A DNA stretch of 64,000 bases from Rhizobium sp. SSA_523 (lineage in GTDB: Bacteria > Pseudomonadota > Alphaproteobacteria > Rhizobiales > Rhizobiaceae), in contig NZ_CP129382.1 in the NCBI RefSeq assembly GCF_030435705.1, positions 1,116,001-1,180,000 of the forward strand, in the 5' to 3' direction. The notes below the pieces were generated by a model, which saw only the letters and a list, made by a program, of their open reading frames with translations, was not told where the DNA came from and made no database searches. Below, one piece after another: positions 18,199-29,583 of the stretch (positions are counted from its first letter, which is position 1; the number at the start of each line of letters is the position of its first letter). The translations under genes were made by a program, and so were the position numbers.

Positions 18199-18566
18199 CC
18201 TGTCCTAAGCACCATCTCGCGCACAACGTCTGGCCGCTCGCGCACAAAGGCTGGCCGCTCGCGCCTGACCGCGCGCACGCGGCTGCAATGCATTTGGACA
18301 GTAAAAAATTGAAAATTAGAATGTTAAACCTCATCTTCCTATAATAAGAAAAGTAATTCTTTCAATATTGCATTTCTGGAAATTTCTGAGATAGTTACTA
18401 CTGTAATGCGATTTAGAAAGTGCTGTTCAACCGACGCGCTGATGTATCTTTGCGTGATCTTTACTGCGCGCACATCATGACTTAGCGCGTGATTTTTTGG
18501 CTGGCGCATAGAGTCAGCCTGTGCAGGTCTTTGCTCCTGTGCGCCGTTGATTTGAGGAGAAACGGC
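18199..18566. other. intergenic region with 21-bp repeats and AT-rich leader
   Basis: Three adjoining copies of a 21-bp unit beginning CTCGCGC start at 18216, 18237 and 18258, the third diverged. From about 18295 to 18540 the DNA becomes markedly AT-rich compared with the chromosome around it, as expected for a promoter of acquired DNA. TGAGGAG at 18553-18559 is the ribosome-binding site for the gene at 18567. Confidence 0.6.
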
Positions 18567-19418
18567 ATGCCTTATACAAGACCAGGAATTTCCTATTGGC
18601 AGTATGGCGTAAGGCCGAACGAGGACTTCGTCGGCGACAGCGACGACAATGTCTTCCAGATCGGTGGGAGTGATTACGGAATGTCCACCTTAGGTGGCAT
18701 TCAAAACGGCTGGGAAACCTTCAACGGTCGCGGTGGCTTCGATACCATCTGGGTCTCACCGAAGGCCGGCTATTGGTGGACGGCGATCATGATCGACTAT
18801 GACGGCCTTCACAGCGTGGAACGGATCATGTTCAACACCGATGGTCCGCATCCCGTTTACTTCAAAGGGATGGTCGACTTTTCCAGCGTCGTGGAGATGT
18901 CTTACAACGTCAAGATCTTCGGCAGGGAAGGCAATGATCATTTCATTGGCGGCAAGCTGGGAGAATATGTCGAAGGCGACCTCGGCGACGACACGCTTGA
19001 CGGCAATGACGGGGACGATACGCTCTTCGGCGATACGACAAATCAAAACCCCTGGCAGGTCAGCTTCTGGGCCCAGGGCAATGATACTCTCAATGGTGGC
19101 GCGGGCAATGACAAGCTCTTCGGCCAGGGTGGCAATGACATCCTGAACGGAGGATCGGGAACGAATGAACTGAATGGTGGAGCGGGTGCCGATACATTCC
19201 AGTTCACCAATGCTCACGACCATAGCACCATCAAGGACTTCGCGAGAGGCGAGGATATCATCCAGATCGACAGCAGGCTGGCATCGAGCTTCTCTGCGCT
19301 GAAGATCGACCAGGCCGGAAATGATACTCGCGTGACCTTTGGTGATGTTGAAATCAACCTGGTCGGGATCAAGACTACAGATCTGAAGGCTTCCGATTTC
19401 GACTTTCACGTATTTTGA
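18567..19418 (+). CDS. RTX-type calcium-binding protein, probably secreted by a type I system
   Basis: A 283-residue protein with no N-terminal signal peptide. Residues about 1-125 have no motif I recognise. Residues about 130-225 contain glycine-rich nonapeptides of the RTX type ([49 protein letters not shown]) that bind Ca2+ in a parallel beta-roll. The C-terminal part ([14 protein letters not shown] to DFDFHVF) resembles the serralysin-type secretion region, ending in acidic/aromatic residues typical of type I substrates. No ABC exporter or membrane fusion protein lies nearby. The start at 18567 has TGAGGAG upstream. The AT-rich promoter suggests acquisition by transfer. Confidence 0.85.
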   Translation: MPYTRPGISYWQYGVRPNEDFVGDSDDNVFQIGGSDYGMSTLGGIQNGWETFNGRGGFDTIWVSPKAGYWWTAIMIDYDGLHSVERIMFNTDGPHPVYFKGMVDFSSVVEMSYNVKIFGREGNDHFIGGKLGEYVEGDLGDDTLDGNDGDDTLFGDTTNQNPWQVSFWAQGNDTLNGGAGNDKLFGQGGNDILNGGSGTNELNGGAGADTFQFTNAHDHSTIKDFARGEDIIQIDSRLASSFSALKIDQAGNDTRVTFGDVEINLVGIKTTDLKASDFDFHVF

Positions 19419-19436
19419 ATGAGCTATTGATACTCG

Positions 19437-19458
19437 CATCGCCTTGCGATGGCTTTTT
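19437..19458 (+). terminator. Rho-independent terminator of the RTX gene
   Basis: CATCGC (19437-19442), loop CTT, GCGATG (19446-19451), then GC and TTTTT. It is 19 bases after the stop codon. Confidence 0.75.
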
Positions 19459-19583
19459 AAATGAAAATTCTGGATCAGGCAGTCACCTCCGACATCGCGT
19501 CGGGGGTGACATTTCGAGACAGGAACGGAAACCAGTTGAAATAGCAGCGGTCACACGTAATCTTTCGGATCGAAAGAGTGCGT

Positions 19584-20552
19584 TATTATCGAGTGTACGG
19601 GTCATTCCTCATAAAGAGCCACAGGCCCGGCCTTTGACTATGCTCTTCATAATTCATGAGGAGCTTCCCATCGACCCTCACCTCGAACGGATCCACGGAG
19701 GCCCGCCCGTGCTCATCGAACTTCAATTTCAAATCGACGCCGAAAATTTCTTGAAACCTCTCCCTGATATTGAGCAGTCGCCTGTACGCATCATCCGCTG
19801 CCTCTTTGATTGATTTATTATTTCCTTCCATGTATTCTACTCGGCGTTTGTAGCCATTTTCACTGTAAAACGAATCAGCCAATTCCTTTAGTCTTTCCTC
19901 CGTAAATGACCTTTTGTTTTCTTCTAGAAATCTATCTTTCCCTTCTTTTACATATTCCTCGAATGTGGGAATATCTCGAACCTTAAACTGAGCATTGTAG
20001 TCCGCTATCCTGGTGGCCACCATATCGGCAAGGGCGTCGGCATTTTCTTTTGATCTCTCGATCGGGAAAAACCCGGAGGCGGCGGCTTGCGCATCATATT
20101 CCATAACGCTGAACCCACGCGCCTGCGGCTTGCTGTTCAGGCTGGCCTTGGCTCCGGCTGCCATGGCGCTTTCCTGCGCCGAACTGATCTCGCTGGAGAC
20201 CGTGCCGCCCACGGCGCGCGGGCCGGCCTTTTTTTGCTCGTGGACGATGGAGAGAATCGTATCGACGGCATTCGCCTCCTGCGCTGCAGCCCGCACGGGT
20301 TGCGAGAGGATCAGGAGCGCGGCATTCATGGTGTTGGGCATGGCAAACCTCGTCAGGCTGCCAGCGCGCCTCCCTCATGGCGACGTGAGGCAAGGAAAAA
20401 GCCGAAAATCATCTCTCGGCGGACAAATATAAATACAGTATAGGCAGAGCCAGTTTTGGCGCGGACCACGCTAACGAAGCGTTAAATGCAAGGGGCCGGT
20501 TTTGACGTTCCTCACCCACCGAAGGCGCCGCTCCGGGGCAGATGCCGGGACG
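19584..20552. repeat. 969-bp duplicated unit, copy 1
   Basis: Matches 20578-21546 at a constant 994-bp offset, including one complete gene and its upstream region. Identity is almost complete over the 5' half of the gene and its promoter region, and lower over the middle of the gene. Confidence 0.9.
19586..20341 (-). CDS. hypothetical protein, tandem paralogue A
   Basis: A 251-residue protein not recognised as any known family. The first 110 residues are Ala/Ser-rich with charged stretches and differ from its neighbour (20580-21335) by about one residue. Residues about 110-215 are strongly charged (EEYVKEGKDRF and onward) and differ at many positions. The last 35 (VDGKLLMNYEEHSQRPGLW to PYTR) are again almost identical. 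There is no clear signal peptide, membrane segment or cysteine. GAGG lies seven bases before the ATG. The AT-richer middle stands out against the GC-rich 5' end. It could be a polymorphic effector or antigen, but no function is supported. Confidence 0.75.
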   Translation of the reverse strand: MPNTMNAALLILSQPVRAAAQEANAVDTILSIVHEQKKAGPRAVGGTVSSEISSAQESAMAAGAKASLNSKPQARGFSVMEYDAQAAASGFFPIERSKENADALADMVATRIADYNAQFKVRDIPTFEEYVKEGKDRFLEENKRSFTEERLKELADSFYSENGYKRRVEYMEGNNKSIKEAADDAYRRLLNIRERFQEIFGVDLKLKFDEHGRASVDPFEVRVDGKLLMNYEEHSQRPGLWLFMRNDPYTR

Positions 20553-20577
20553 CCAGAATGATGGGGAGCCTCTCCGC

Positions 20578-21546
20578 TATTATCGAGTATACGGGTCATT
20601 TCTCAGAAAGAGCCACAGACCCGGCCTTTGACTATGCTCTTCATAATTCATGAGGAGCTTCCCATCGACCCTCATCTCGAACGGATCCACGGAGACCCGC
20701 CCGTGCTCATCGAACTTCAATTTCAACTCGATGCCGAAAATTTCTCGAAACCTATCTCCAATACCGAACAGGCGACCGTAAGCATCATCTGATGTACCCA
20801 TAATGACGTCATTTATTTCGTTCGTCGATTTCACTCTTCGCTTATAACCTTCCTCATTGAAAGAATAATCTACCATTTCCTTCAGTTTCTCTTCCGTAAA
20901 AGCATTTTTATAATCTCTTAGAAAATTCTCTTTCTCTTTCGTCAAATATTCTTCATATGTTGGAATTGTTCTGACCTTGAACCTAGCATTGTACTCCGCA
21001 ATCCTCGTTGCGAGCATATCGGCAAGGGCGTCGGCATTTTCTTTTGATCTCTCGATCGGGAAAAACCCGGAGGCGGCGGCTTGCGCATCATATTCCATAA
21101 CGCTGAACCCACGCGCCTGCGGCTTGCTGTTCAGGCTGGCCTTGGCTCCGGCTGCCATGGCGCTTTCCTGCGCCGAACTGATCTCGCTGGAGACCGTGCC
21201 GCCCACGGCGCGCGGGCCGGCCTTTTTTTGCTCGTGGACGATGGAGAGAATCGTATCGACGGCATTCGCCTCCTGCGCTGCAGCCCGCACAGGTTGCGAG
21301 AGGATCAGGAGCGCGGCATTCATGGTGTTGGGCATGGCAAACCTCGTCAGGCTGCCAGCGCGCCTCCCTCATGGCGACGTGAGGCAAGGAAAAAGCCGAA
21401 AATCATTTCTCGGCGGACAAATATAAATACAGTATTGGCAGAACAAGTTTTGGCGCCGACCACGCTAACGAAGCGTTAAATGCAAGGGGCTGGTTTTGAC
21501 GTTCCTCACCCACCGAAGGCGCCGCTCCGGGGCAGATGCCGGGACG
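20578..21546. repeat. 969-bp duplicated unit, copy 2
   Basis: Second copy of 19584-20552, separated from it by 25 bases. The upstream parts share the same promoter region, including an AT-rich ATATAAATACAGTAT stretch and a TAACG/CGTTA dyad. Confidence 0.9.
20580..21335 (-). CDS. hypothetical protein, tandem paralogue B
   Basis: A 251-residue paralogue of the product of 19586-20341 with the same length, start context and ends. The middle region (about residues 110-190) differs by many substitutions with no net length change (EEYLTKEKENF against EEYVKEGKDRF). Conservation of KLKFDEHGR and VDPFE before the shared C-terminus suggests selection on the ends. It is transcribed in the same direction as copy A and carries its own copy of the promoter region, so each can be expressed independently. 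Function unknown. Confidence 0.75.
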   Translation of the reverse strand: MPNTMNAALLILSQPVRAAAQEANAVDTILSIVHEQKKAGPRAVGGTVSSEISSAQESAMAAGAKASLNSKPQARGFSVMEYDAQAAASGFFPIERSKENADALADMLATRIAEYNARFKVRTIPTYEEYLTKEKENFLRDYKNAFTEEKLKEMVDYSFNEEGYKRRVKSTNEINDVIMGTSDDAYGRLFGIGDRFREIFGIELKLKFDEHGRVSVDPFEMRVDGKLLMNYEEHSQRPGLWLFLRNDPYTR

Positions 21547-21876
21547 ACGCGAAATCTCGCGCCAGCTGCTGGAGTATTTCCGGTAGAAACGGGATCACCG
21601 GAAATGCTCGATCTCTTTGTTTTAACGCAGTCCGTACGCAAAACCGCTGACGCAATTTGCTGGACCTGCTCGCGAGCATTTCCGCTAAAAGCGGGATCAC
21701 GGGAAATGCTCGATCTCTTTGTTTTTACGCAGTCCGTACGCAAAACCGCTGACGCACTTTTGCTGGACCTGCTTGCGAGCATTTCCGCTAAAAGCGGGAT
21801 CACCGGAAATGCTCGATCTCTTTGTTTTTACGCAGTCCGTACGCAAAACCGCTGACGCACTTTTGCTGGACCTGCT
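21336..21876. other. intergenic region upstream of paralogue B
   Basis: The first 210 bases are the duplicated promoter region of the paralogues, and the rest is the 103-bp tandem repeat listed next. No coding frame is supported; the frames reading through the repeat only reflect its periodicity. Confidence 0.7.
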
Positions 21877-21879
21877 TTA
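21570..21879. repeat. three tandem copies of a 103-bp palindromic intergenic repeat
   Basis: The motif AAATGCTCGATCTCTTTG recurs at 21602, 21704 and 21807. Each unit has an inverted pair GAGCATTTCCG/CGGAAATGCTC (perfect in copy 3: 21777-21787 and 21804-21814) with an inner CCGCT-AAA-AGCGG hairpin, then a TCCGTACGCAAAACCGCT block and a TTTTGCTGGACCTGCTT tail. The layout resembles the abundant rhizobial intergenic palindromes. The last copy runs into the stop codon of the MFS gene at 21877. Confidence 0.85.
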
Positions 21880-23193
21880 GCGGCGCGTTATCGCGCCTCT
21901 TCTGTCAACCAGGAGACAGACGGCCAGCCCGGCTGCCGCCAGCAGGGCCATGGCATAATAGCTCTGCTGGCCGAAATGGCTGTAGAGAAGGCCGGACAGC
22001 AAAGTGGAGCCTGCCAGGAAGACGCCATTGAGGAAGAAATACAGGCCCTGAATGGAGGTTTCGCGGCTTTCATGCACGGTTTCGACGATCTTCTGCTGAA
22101 TGGCGAAATGCAGGAAACCGAAGCTGAAGGCATGCGACAGCTGCAGCAGCAGGGAGGCGTACAGGCCGAGCGGCTCAACGAAAATGCACCAGCGGAGGAT
22201 GGCGACAGCCGAGCCGAACAGGATCATCCTGTCGGCCGAAAGCCATTTTGTCAGCGTGCCGGCCACGAAGAAGAACAGGATCTCCGCCGCGACGCCGGCC
22301 GACCATAACAGGCCGATCTCGCCGCCGCTGAAACCCGCGCTCTGCCAGTGAATGCCGGAAAACCCGTAGAACATGCCATGGGTCGATTGCACGAGGCTGC
22401 AGCCGATCATCAGAAGCAGCAGGCTCTGCCCAGGACCCCGGCCGGCGCCGGACCCCGCTCCGGGACCCGCCTCCATTCCACTCCCCGGACGGCCTCTCAG
22501 CCCGTGTCTCAGCCGAGCGACCAGCGAGGCCGGAAGCCCGGGTCCGGCCATGGCCGGCAGGTCCGGCGGAGCTTGCGAGGGCGGCACGGCGCGGCCAAGG
22601 CGCGGCACGATGAAGCCCACTGCCACGGCAAAGCCATAGGCTGCGGCGATCGCCCAGGGAATGAATTGCGGCGAGGAGGCCGAGATCGCCACCCCCGCCC
22701 CCAGCGTCGCCAGGACGAAAGCGACCGACCCCCAGACCCTGATCGATCCGTAGCGGAACCCCCAGCGACGCACGCCGGTCACTGTGATCGATTCCATCAC
22801 CGGCATGAAAGGCGCAAAAGCGGCCCCCTGTAGCGCGTAGATCAGGAGCACGGGCCAGAAACCGCTCACGCGGGTCAGCAGCAGGGCGCTCAGCAGCGCC
22901 AGCCCGGCAGAGATCCAGAGAACCATGGCGCGTTCCGCCAGCCGATCCGCCCAGAATCCGGCAAGCGGTGCCGTCACCAGCCTGAACAGGATCGGCACCG
23001 AGAGAACGACACCAATCTCATCCGCATTCAGCGCAAGCGATTTCAGCCAGACAGGAAAGAACGGCAGGATGATACCGCTGACCCCGAGCGCGGCCGCATA
23101 GCCCAGCGCGCAGCGCGAGGAAAAACGCCTGGGGGCCGGCAGTTCAGGATTGGGATTGGCCACGAGGGCTCCGGAATCACATGGAAGATGCAA
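21877..23193 (-). CDS. MFS transporter, HcaT-like (MFS_1_like)
   Basis: A 438-residue inner-membrane permease with about 12 hydrophobic helices. It starts with the GYAAALGVSGIILPFFPVWL helix and carries the FRLVTAPLAGFWADR motif of the HcaT/NupG-type branch between helices 2 and 3. The central cytoplasmic loop (about 205-245) is unusually rich in Gly, Pro and Arg (GRPGSGMEAGPGAGSG), a low-complexity insertion. Substrate unknown; the family transports aromatic acids, nucleosides and others. GTG starts a few codons downstream are possible. It is separated by 285 bases from the upstream phosphoesterase gene. Confidence 0.85.
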   Translation of the reverse strand: MHLPCDSGALVANPNPELPAPRRFSSRCALGYAAALGVSGIILPFFPVWLKSLALNADEIGVVLSVPILFRLVTAPLAGFWADRLAERAMVLWISAGLALLSALLLTRVSGFWPVLLIYALQGAAFAPFMPVMESITVTGVRRWGFRYGSIRVWGSVAFVLATLGAGVAISASSPQFIPWAIAAAYGFAVAVGFIVPRLGRAVPPSQAPPDLPAMAGPGLPASLVARLRHGLRGRPGSGMEAGPGAGSGAGRGPGQSLLLLMIGCSLVQSTHGMFYGFSGIHWQSAGFSGGEIGLLWSAGVAAEILFFFVAGTLTKWLSADRMILFGSAVAILRWCIFVEPLGLYASLLLQLSHAFSFGFLHFAIQQKIVETVHESRETSIQGLYFFLNGVFLAGSTLLSGLLYSHFGQQSYYAMALLAAAGLAVCLLVDRRGAITRR

Positions 23194-23477
23194 GGAACGG
23201 GGGTTTCATACACGCAAAACGCGTTGCCACGCAAAGCGGCCGTCATAGACAGGGCTGCGATTTCCGGTGTTTCCGGCTGCTATACCAATGTCGATGATAG
23301 GAACCGCAAGGCACGGCGGCCTGTCCATTCATTGTCCGGGCTGATCCAGACGCATGCGGGATGGGCCCGGACACTTCGGCGCCGAACAGGAACAGGGAAG
23401 CCGTGAACCGACAGAGCGCCTTTGCGGGTGCAACCCCCTTGCAGCCCTGGCTTCTGCGAGCCGCATGGGGGAAGGCT

Positions 23478-24296
23478 TCACGCCGCCTGCATATCCTTGA
23501 CCGAGGCAGAGGGCGCCGGCAGGGCCAGCACATCGGCCTTCTGGCCGGCGGTCCGCCAGGAGATCAGCTCGAAGGTGCCGTCCCAATGTTCGGCAATTGC
23601 GGTGCAGCTCTCCACCCAGTCACCGGTATTGATGTAGCGGATGCCGTCAATATCCTCCATCACCGCATGATGGATATGGCCGCATATCACCCCGTCGACA
23701 TTGTTGCGGCGCGCTTCTTCCGCGACGACCTTCTGGAATTCGCCGATGAAGTTCACCGCCTGCTTGACCTGCAGCTTGGCCCAGGCGGAGAACGACCAGT
23801 AGGGCAGATTCAGCCGGCGGCGAACCGCCGCGAGAACGACATTGATGGCGATCGCCGCGTCATAGGCCCAATCGCCCAGATAGGCCAGAAGGCGGATATT
23901 GCGCACCACCACGTCGAATTCGTCGCCATGCAGGATCAGATATTTCCTGCCGTCGGCCGCCTCGTGGATCATGCGCTCGGCCACTTCGATGCCGCCGAAG
24001 TGAATGCCCGGAAACGAGCGGAGGAATTCGTCGTGATTGCCGGGAATATAGACGATGCGCGTGCCCTTGCGGGCCTTGCGCAGCAGTTTCTGCACCACAT
24101 CATTGCAGCCCTGCGGCCAGTACCAGTTGCGCTTTAGGCGCCAGCCATCGACGATGTCGCCGACAAGGAAGATGGTCTCCGCTTCGTGGTGACGCAAGAA
24201 ATCCAGCAGGAAATCGGTGCGGGCCGCTTTCGATCCCAGGTGAACATCGGAAATGAACAGAGTTCTGAACTGCCTGCCTTCCACATTGTCAGCCAC
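23478..24296 (-). CDS. UDP-2,3-diacylglucosamine diphosphatase-like metallophosphoesterase (LpxH-type)
   Basis: A 272-residue calcineurin-type phosphoesterase with all metal-site motifs: DVHLGS, GDIVDGW, GNHDE, HGDEFD and GHIHH. The arrangement is that of LpxH-like enzymes that hydrolyse UDP-2,3-diacylglucosamine to lipid X in lipid A synthesis, acting at the inner face of the membrane. Many alphaproteobacteria use LpxI for that step, so a related phospholipid or sugar-nucleotide substrate is possible. It is divergent from the malic enzyme gene, sharing a 212-base promoter region. Confidence 0.82.
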   Translation of the reverse strand: MADNVEGRQFRTLFISDVHLGSKAARTDFLLDFLRHHEAETIFLVGDIVDGWRLKRNWYWPQGCNDVVQKLLRKARKGTRIVYIPGNHDEFLRSFPGIHFGGIEVAERMIHEAADGRKYLILHGDEFDVVVRNIRLLAYLGDWAYDAAIAINVVLAAVRRRLNLPYWSFSAWAKLQVKQAVNFIGEFQKVVAEEARRNNVDGVICGHIHHAVMEDIDGIRYINTGDWVESCTAIAEHWDGTFELISWRTAGQKADVLALPAPSASVKDMQAA

Positions 24297-24508
24297 GATA
24301 GAAGCCCTTTCGTCATGCCGCCCTCTGCATCTGAAAAACAGACTCGTTTATCAGGAAGATGACAGCAGAAGGTGTTATCGAGGATTCGCTTGGGATCCTC
24401 GGGACGATTTTTGGGCAAGCTGCCGGCGCCCTGGCAAAATCGCTGCTGTTCCAGGCCATAGTTTGATGTATGACACCGCAAAACAAGAAAATCGGAAAGG
24501 AGATGGCA

Positions 24509-26839
24509 ATGGCTACGAACGACAAGGGTTCCGACGACACTCAGGCGCCGAAGGCTGATCTCGACGAACAGGCCCTGTTCTTCCATCGCTATCCCCGCCC
24601 GGGCAAGCTGGAGATCGTCGCGACGAAGCCGCTCGGCAACCAGCGCGACCTGGCGCTCGCCTATTCGCCCGGCGTTGCGGCGCCGTGCCTTGCCATTCGC
24701 GACAATCCGGAAACAGCCGCCGATTACACCGCCAGAGCCAATCTCGTCGCCGTCGTCTCGAACGGCTCGGCCGTGCTCGGCCTTGGCAATATCGGTCCGC
24801 TGGCCTCCAAGCCGGTGATGGAAGGCAAGGCGGTCCTCTTCAAGAAATTCGCCGCCATCGATGTCTTCGATATCGAGATCGCCGCCACGACGGTCGAGGA
24901 AATGGTCTCCACGGTCGCCGCGCTGGAGCCGACATTCGGCGGCATCAACCTGGAGGACATCAAGGCGCCGGAATGTTTCGAAGTGGAGCGCCAGCTTCGC
25001 GAGAAGATGAATATTCCGGTCTTCCACGACGACCAGCACGGCACGGCAATCATCGTGGCGGCGGCCATCCTCAACGGGCTGGAGCTTGCGGGCAAGAAGA
25101 TCGAGGAGGTCAAGATCGTGACCTCCGGCGCCGGCGCGGCGGCGCTCGCCTGCCTCAACCTTCTCGTTTCGCTCGGCGCACGCCGCGAAAACATCTGGGT
25201 GCATGATATCGAGGGCCTCGTCTATGAGGGCCGCGAGGTGCTGATGGACCGCTGGAAGGATATCTACGCGCAGGCCTCGGAAAAGCGCGCCCTCGCCGAA
25301 TCGATCGGCGGCGCCGATGTCTTCCTGGGCCTCTCGGCCGCCGGCGTGCTGAAGCCGGAGCTGCTGGAACAGATGGCCGAAAAGCCGCTGATCATGGCGC
25401 TGGCCAATCCGACGCCGGAGATCATGCCGGAGCTGGCGCGCGCGGCGCGGCCGGATGCGATGATCTGCACCGGCCGGTCGGATTTTCCCAATCAGGTCAA
25501 CAATGTCCTCTGCTTCCCCTATATCTTCCGCGGCGCCCTGGATTGCGGTGCGACCACGATCAACGAAGATATGAAGATGGCCGCCGTCAAGGCGATCGCC
25601 GGCCTCGCCCGCGAAGAGATCTCCGATGTGGCGGCGCGCGCCTATTCCGACGAAACGCCGGTCTTCGGTCCCAATTACCTGATCCCCTCGCCGTTCGATC
25701 CGCGCCTGATCCTGCGCATTGCACCGGCCGTGGCCAAGGCCGCCGCCGATAGCGGCGTTGCCGCGCGGCCGATCACCGATTTCGAACATTACCTGGACCA
25801 GTTGAACCGCTTCGTCTGGCGCTCCGGCTTCGTCATGAAGCCCATCTTCACCAGCGCCAAGCAGGCGGAGAAGAAGCGGGTGATCTTTGCCGAGGGCGAA
25901 GACGAGCGCGTGCTGCGCGCGGCGCAGGTTCTGCTCGAGGAAAAGACGGGCGAGCCGATCTTGATCGGCCGTCCCTCTGTCATCGAGGCGCGACTGAAGC
26001 GGTTCGGCATCCGGCTGCGGCCCAATGAGGATTTCGCTGTCGTCAATCCGGAGGACGATCCGCGCTACCGCGATTACGTCGATGAATATTTCGCTCTTGT
26101 GGGCCGGGTGGGCATCAATCCGGAAGCGGCGCGCACCATCGTGCGCACCAATAATACGGTCATCGGCGCCCTGGCGGTCAAGCGCGGCGATGCCGATGCG
26201 CTGATCTGCGGGGTCGAAGGCCGCTTCGACAAGCATTTGCGCGATGTCGGCCAGATCATCGGCAGACGCCCGGGCGTGAAGGCCTTTTCCAGCCTGAGCC
26301 TGCTGATCACCCAGAAGGGGCCCGTCTTCTTCACCGATACATTCGTGAACTACAATCCGACGCATGAGGAGATCGCCGAGATCGCCGTGCTTGCGGCGCA
26401 GGAGATCCGCCGCTTCGGCATCGTGCCCAAGGCCGCGCTCATCTGCCATTCCAATTTCGGCTCGCGCAATTCCGAAAGCGCCCGCAAGATGCGCGCGGCA
26501 CTGGAGCTCATCCGGGAAAGGGCGCCCGAACTGGAAGTGGATGGCGAAATGCAGGCAGGCTCGGCCCTGTCGGAGGCCCTGCGCAAGCGCGCAATGCCCG
26601 ATAGCGACCTGTCCGGCGAAGCCAATCTCCTGGTCTTCCCCAATCTCGATGCCGCCAATATCTCGCTCGGCCTCGTCCGCAGCATGATGGACGCCCTGCA
26701 TGTGGGTCCGATCCTGCTCGGCGCGGCGCAGCCGGCGCATATCCTCTCTACCTCGGTCACCTCGCGCGGGGTCGTCAACATGGCCGCGCTGGCGGTGGTC
26801 GAGGCCTCGCATGCGGATTTCCTCTCCCAGCCCAGCTGA
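24509..26839 (+). CDS. maeB: malic enzyme with C-terminal phosphotransacetylase-like domain
   Basis: A 776-residue two-domain enzyme. Residues 1 to about 430 are the malic enzyme, oxidatively decarboxylating malate to pyruvate: [41 protein letters not shown] and the dinucleotide site [13 protein letters not shown]. Residues about 450-776 resemble phosphotransacetylase but usually serve regulation by acetyl-CoA rather than catalysis. Rhizobia have two such enzymes (Dme, NAD; Tme, NADP) and sequence alone does not let me decide. The start at 24509 has AAAGGAG seven bases upstream; ATG 24503 would leave one base. Confidence 0.93.
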   Translation: MATNDKGSDDTQAPKADLDEQALFFHRYPRPGKLEIVATKPLGNQRDLALAYSPGVAAPCLAIRDNPETAADYTARANLVAVVSNGSAVLGLGNIGPLASKPVMEGKAVLFKKFAAIDVFDIEIAATTVEEMVSTVAALEPTFGGINLEDIKAPECFEVERQLREKMNIPVFHDDQHGTAIIVAAAILNGLELAGKKIEEVKIVTSGAGAAALACLNLLVSLGARRENIWVHDIEGLVYEGREVLMDRWKDIYAQASEKRALAESIGGADVFLGLSAAGVLKPELLEQMAEKPLIMALANPTPEIMPELARAARPDAMICTGRSDFPNQVNNVLCFPYIFRGALDCGATTINEDMKMAAVKAIAGLAREEISDVAARAYSDETPVFGPNYLIPSPFDPRLILRIAPAVAKAAADSGVAARPITDFEHYLDQLNRFVWRSGFVMKPIFTSAKQAEKKRVIFAEGEDERVLRAAQVLLEEKTGEPILIGRPSVIEARLKRFGIRLRPNEDFAVVNPEDDPRYRDYVDEYFALVGRVGINPEAARTIVRTNNTVIGALAVKRGDADALICGVEGRFDKHLRDVGQIIGRRPGVKAFSSLSLLITQKGPVFFTDTFVNYNPTHEEIAEIAVLAAQEIRRFGIVPKAALICHSNFGSRNSESARKMRAALELIRERAPELEVDGEMQAGSALSEALRKRAMPDSDLSGEANLLVFPNLDAANISLGLVRSMMDALHVGPILLGAAQPAHILSTSVTSRGVVNMAALAVVEASHADFLSQPS

Positions 26840-27050
26840 GACGAGGAGCGAAAAGCCTGAGGCGCGGACGGAACAGTGCGCGCCTTATCACATTGTCAAC
26901 CGGAGGAGATTACGGTGCCCTGAGCTTGGCGAAAGCAGGTCGCATCCGGCAAGCTCCCGGTCTGCGGCATGGTCCGTCCTTCACCCGCTTGAGGATCCGG
27001 CCGGCACGCAGCATCATCTTTCGGTCCAGACACTGGGAAAGACGAGACTG

Positions 27051-27797
27051 ATGACCAAGGCCCGCTCCCTCCTGCCAGCCCTGATCCTGTTGGTCCCCGC
27101 AACCGCGCTTGCCACCAATGACACGGCCTCGATGGCCTCGACCGCCGAACGCTGCCTGGCGCTCGGTCGTCAGATCGCGGCAACGCCCCAGGCGATCGGC
27201 AATGCGGCCGAGCTGCGCAGCCATGCGGCGGCCGTCACGCGCCAGATGCAGGAGATCCGCAAGGTGCGCGGCGAAATGGCGCGGCGCCATTGCCGGGGCT
27301 CCAGCGAGAGCGGCAGCATTATCCACCTCGGCGCCTCGCCAACGCAGGAGACAAGCAGCGAGACCGCGGAGGCATGCGCCGATCTATCCGCCACTCTCGC
27401 GGCCATGGAGGAGAATCATCGAGGCATTCTCCATCACGGCGCCGACAGCCTGAAGGTCGTCTCTTCGCTCGGCCGCAGCGAAACGGAGCTGCGCGAGGAA
27501 ATGCGCAGCCTGCGCTGCGGCGAGATCGACTATGCGACGATTCCGGCCGCATTGTCGCAGGAGACGGATCTTCGCCCCGCCGATCAGGCCCGACCGAAGG
27601 AAAGCGCGATCACGCCGCTTTCGACCCGCAGCAGCGAGCAGGCGGCACGCGTGCGGCGGGATACGAGCGAAGTCGTTCCGGAACGCCAGTGGAACCCGGA
27701 CAGGCCGGTGCGCATGGTCGGGCCGCAATTCTTTCCCGATGACAGCCGGATCGATCTCGCCAATCCCGCCACACCCGGTGCGCAGCCCCAGCAATGA
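27051..27797 (+). CDS. hypothetical periplasmic protein
   Basis: A 248-residue protein with a signal peptide (MTKARSLLPALILLVPATALA). The mature part has helical segments rich in Ala, Glu and Arg, and four cysteines in CLALGR, RRHCRG, EACADL and LRCGEI that could form two disulfides. The C-terminus is Pro-rich. No family recognised. It follows maeB by 211 bases with its own start, so a shared transcript is uncertain. Confidence 0.7.
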   Translation: MTKARSLLPALILLVPATALATNDTASMASTAERCLALGRQIAATPQAIGNAAELRSHAAAVTRQMQEIRKVRGEMARRHCRGSSESGSIIHLGASPTQETSSETAEACADLSATLAAMEENHRGILHHGADSLKVVSSLGRSETELREEMRSLRCGEIDYATIPAALSQETDLRPADQARPKESAITPLSTRSSEQAARVRRDTSEVVPERQWNPDRPVRMVGPQFFPDDSRIDLANPATPGAQPQQ

Positions 27798-27818
27798 GCG
27801 CTGGCGCCTGATCAGAGG

Positions 27819-29497
<1,679 letters not shown>

Positions 29498-29583
29498 GAT
29501 CCCTCCGTCGCTTCCCTCGCCATCCGCCAGGCCCCGCGCCCGGCTCCTGCCGTCGCTGCGCGCCTGCGGCGGCCTGACCTTGC

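Noticed and set aside
21570..21879. CRISPR array
   Set aside because: Only three units of about 103 bp that adjoin directly, with no unique spacers and no cas genes.
24134..26812. 892-codon open frame antisense to the malic enzyme
   Set aside because: Shadow frame in high-GC DNA; its C-terminal part is the LpxH-like gene read in the wrong frame.
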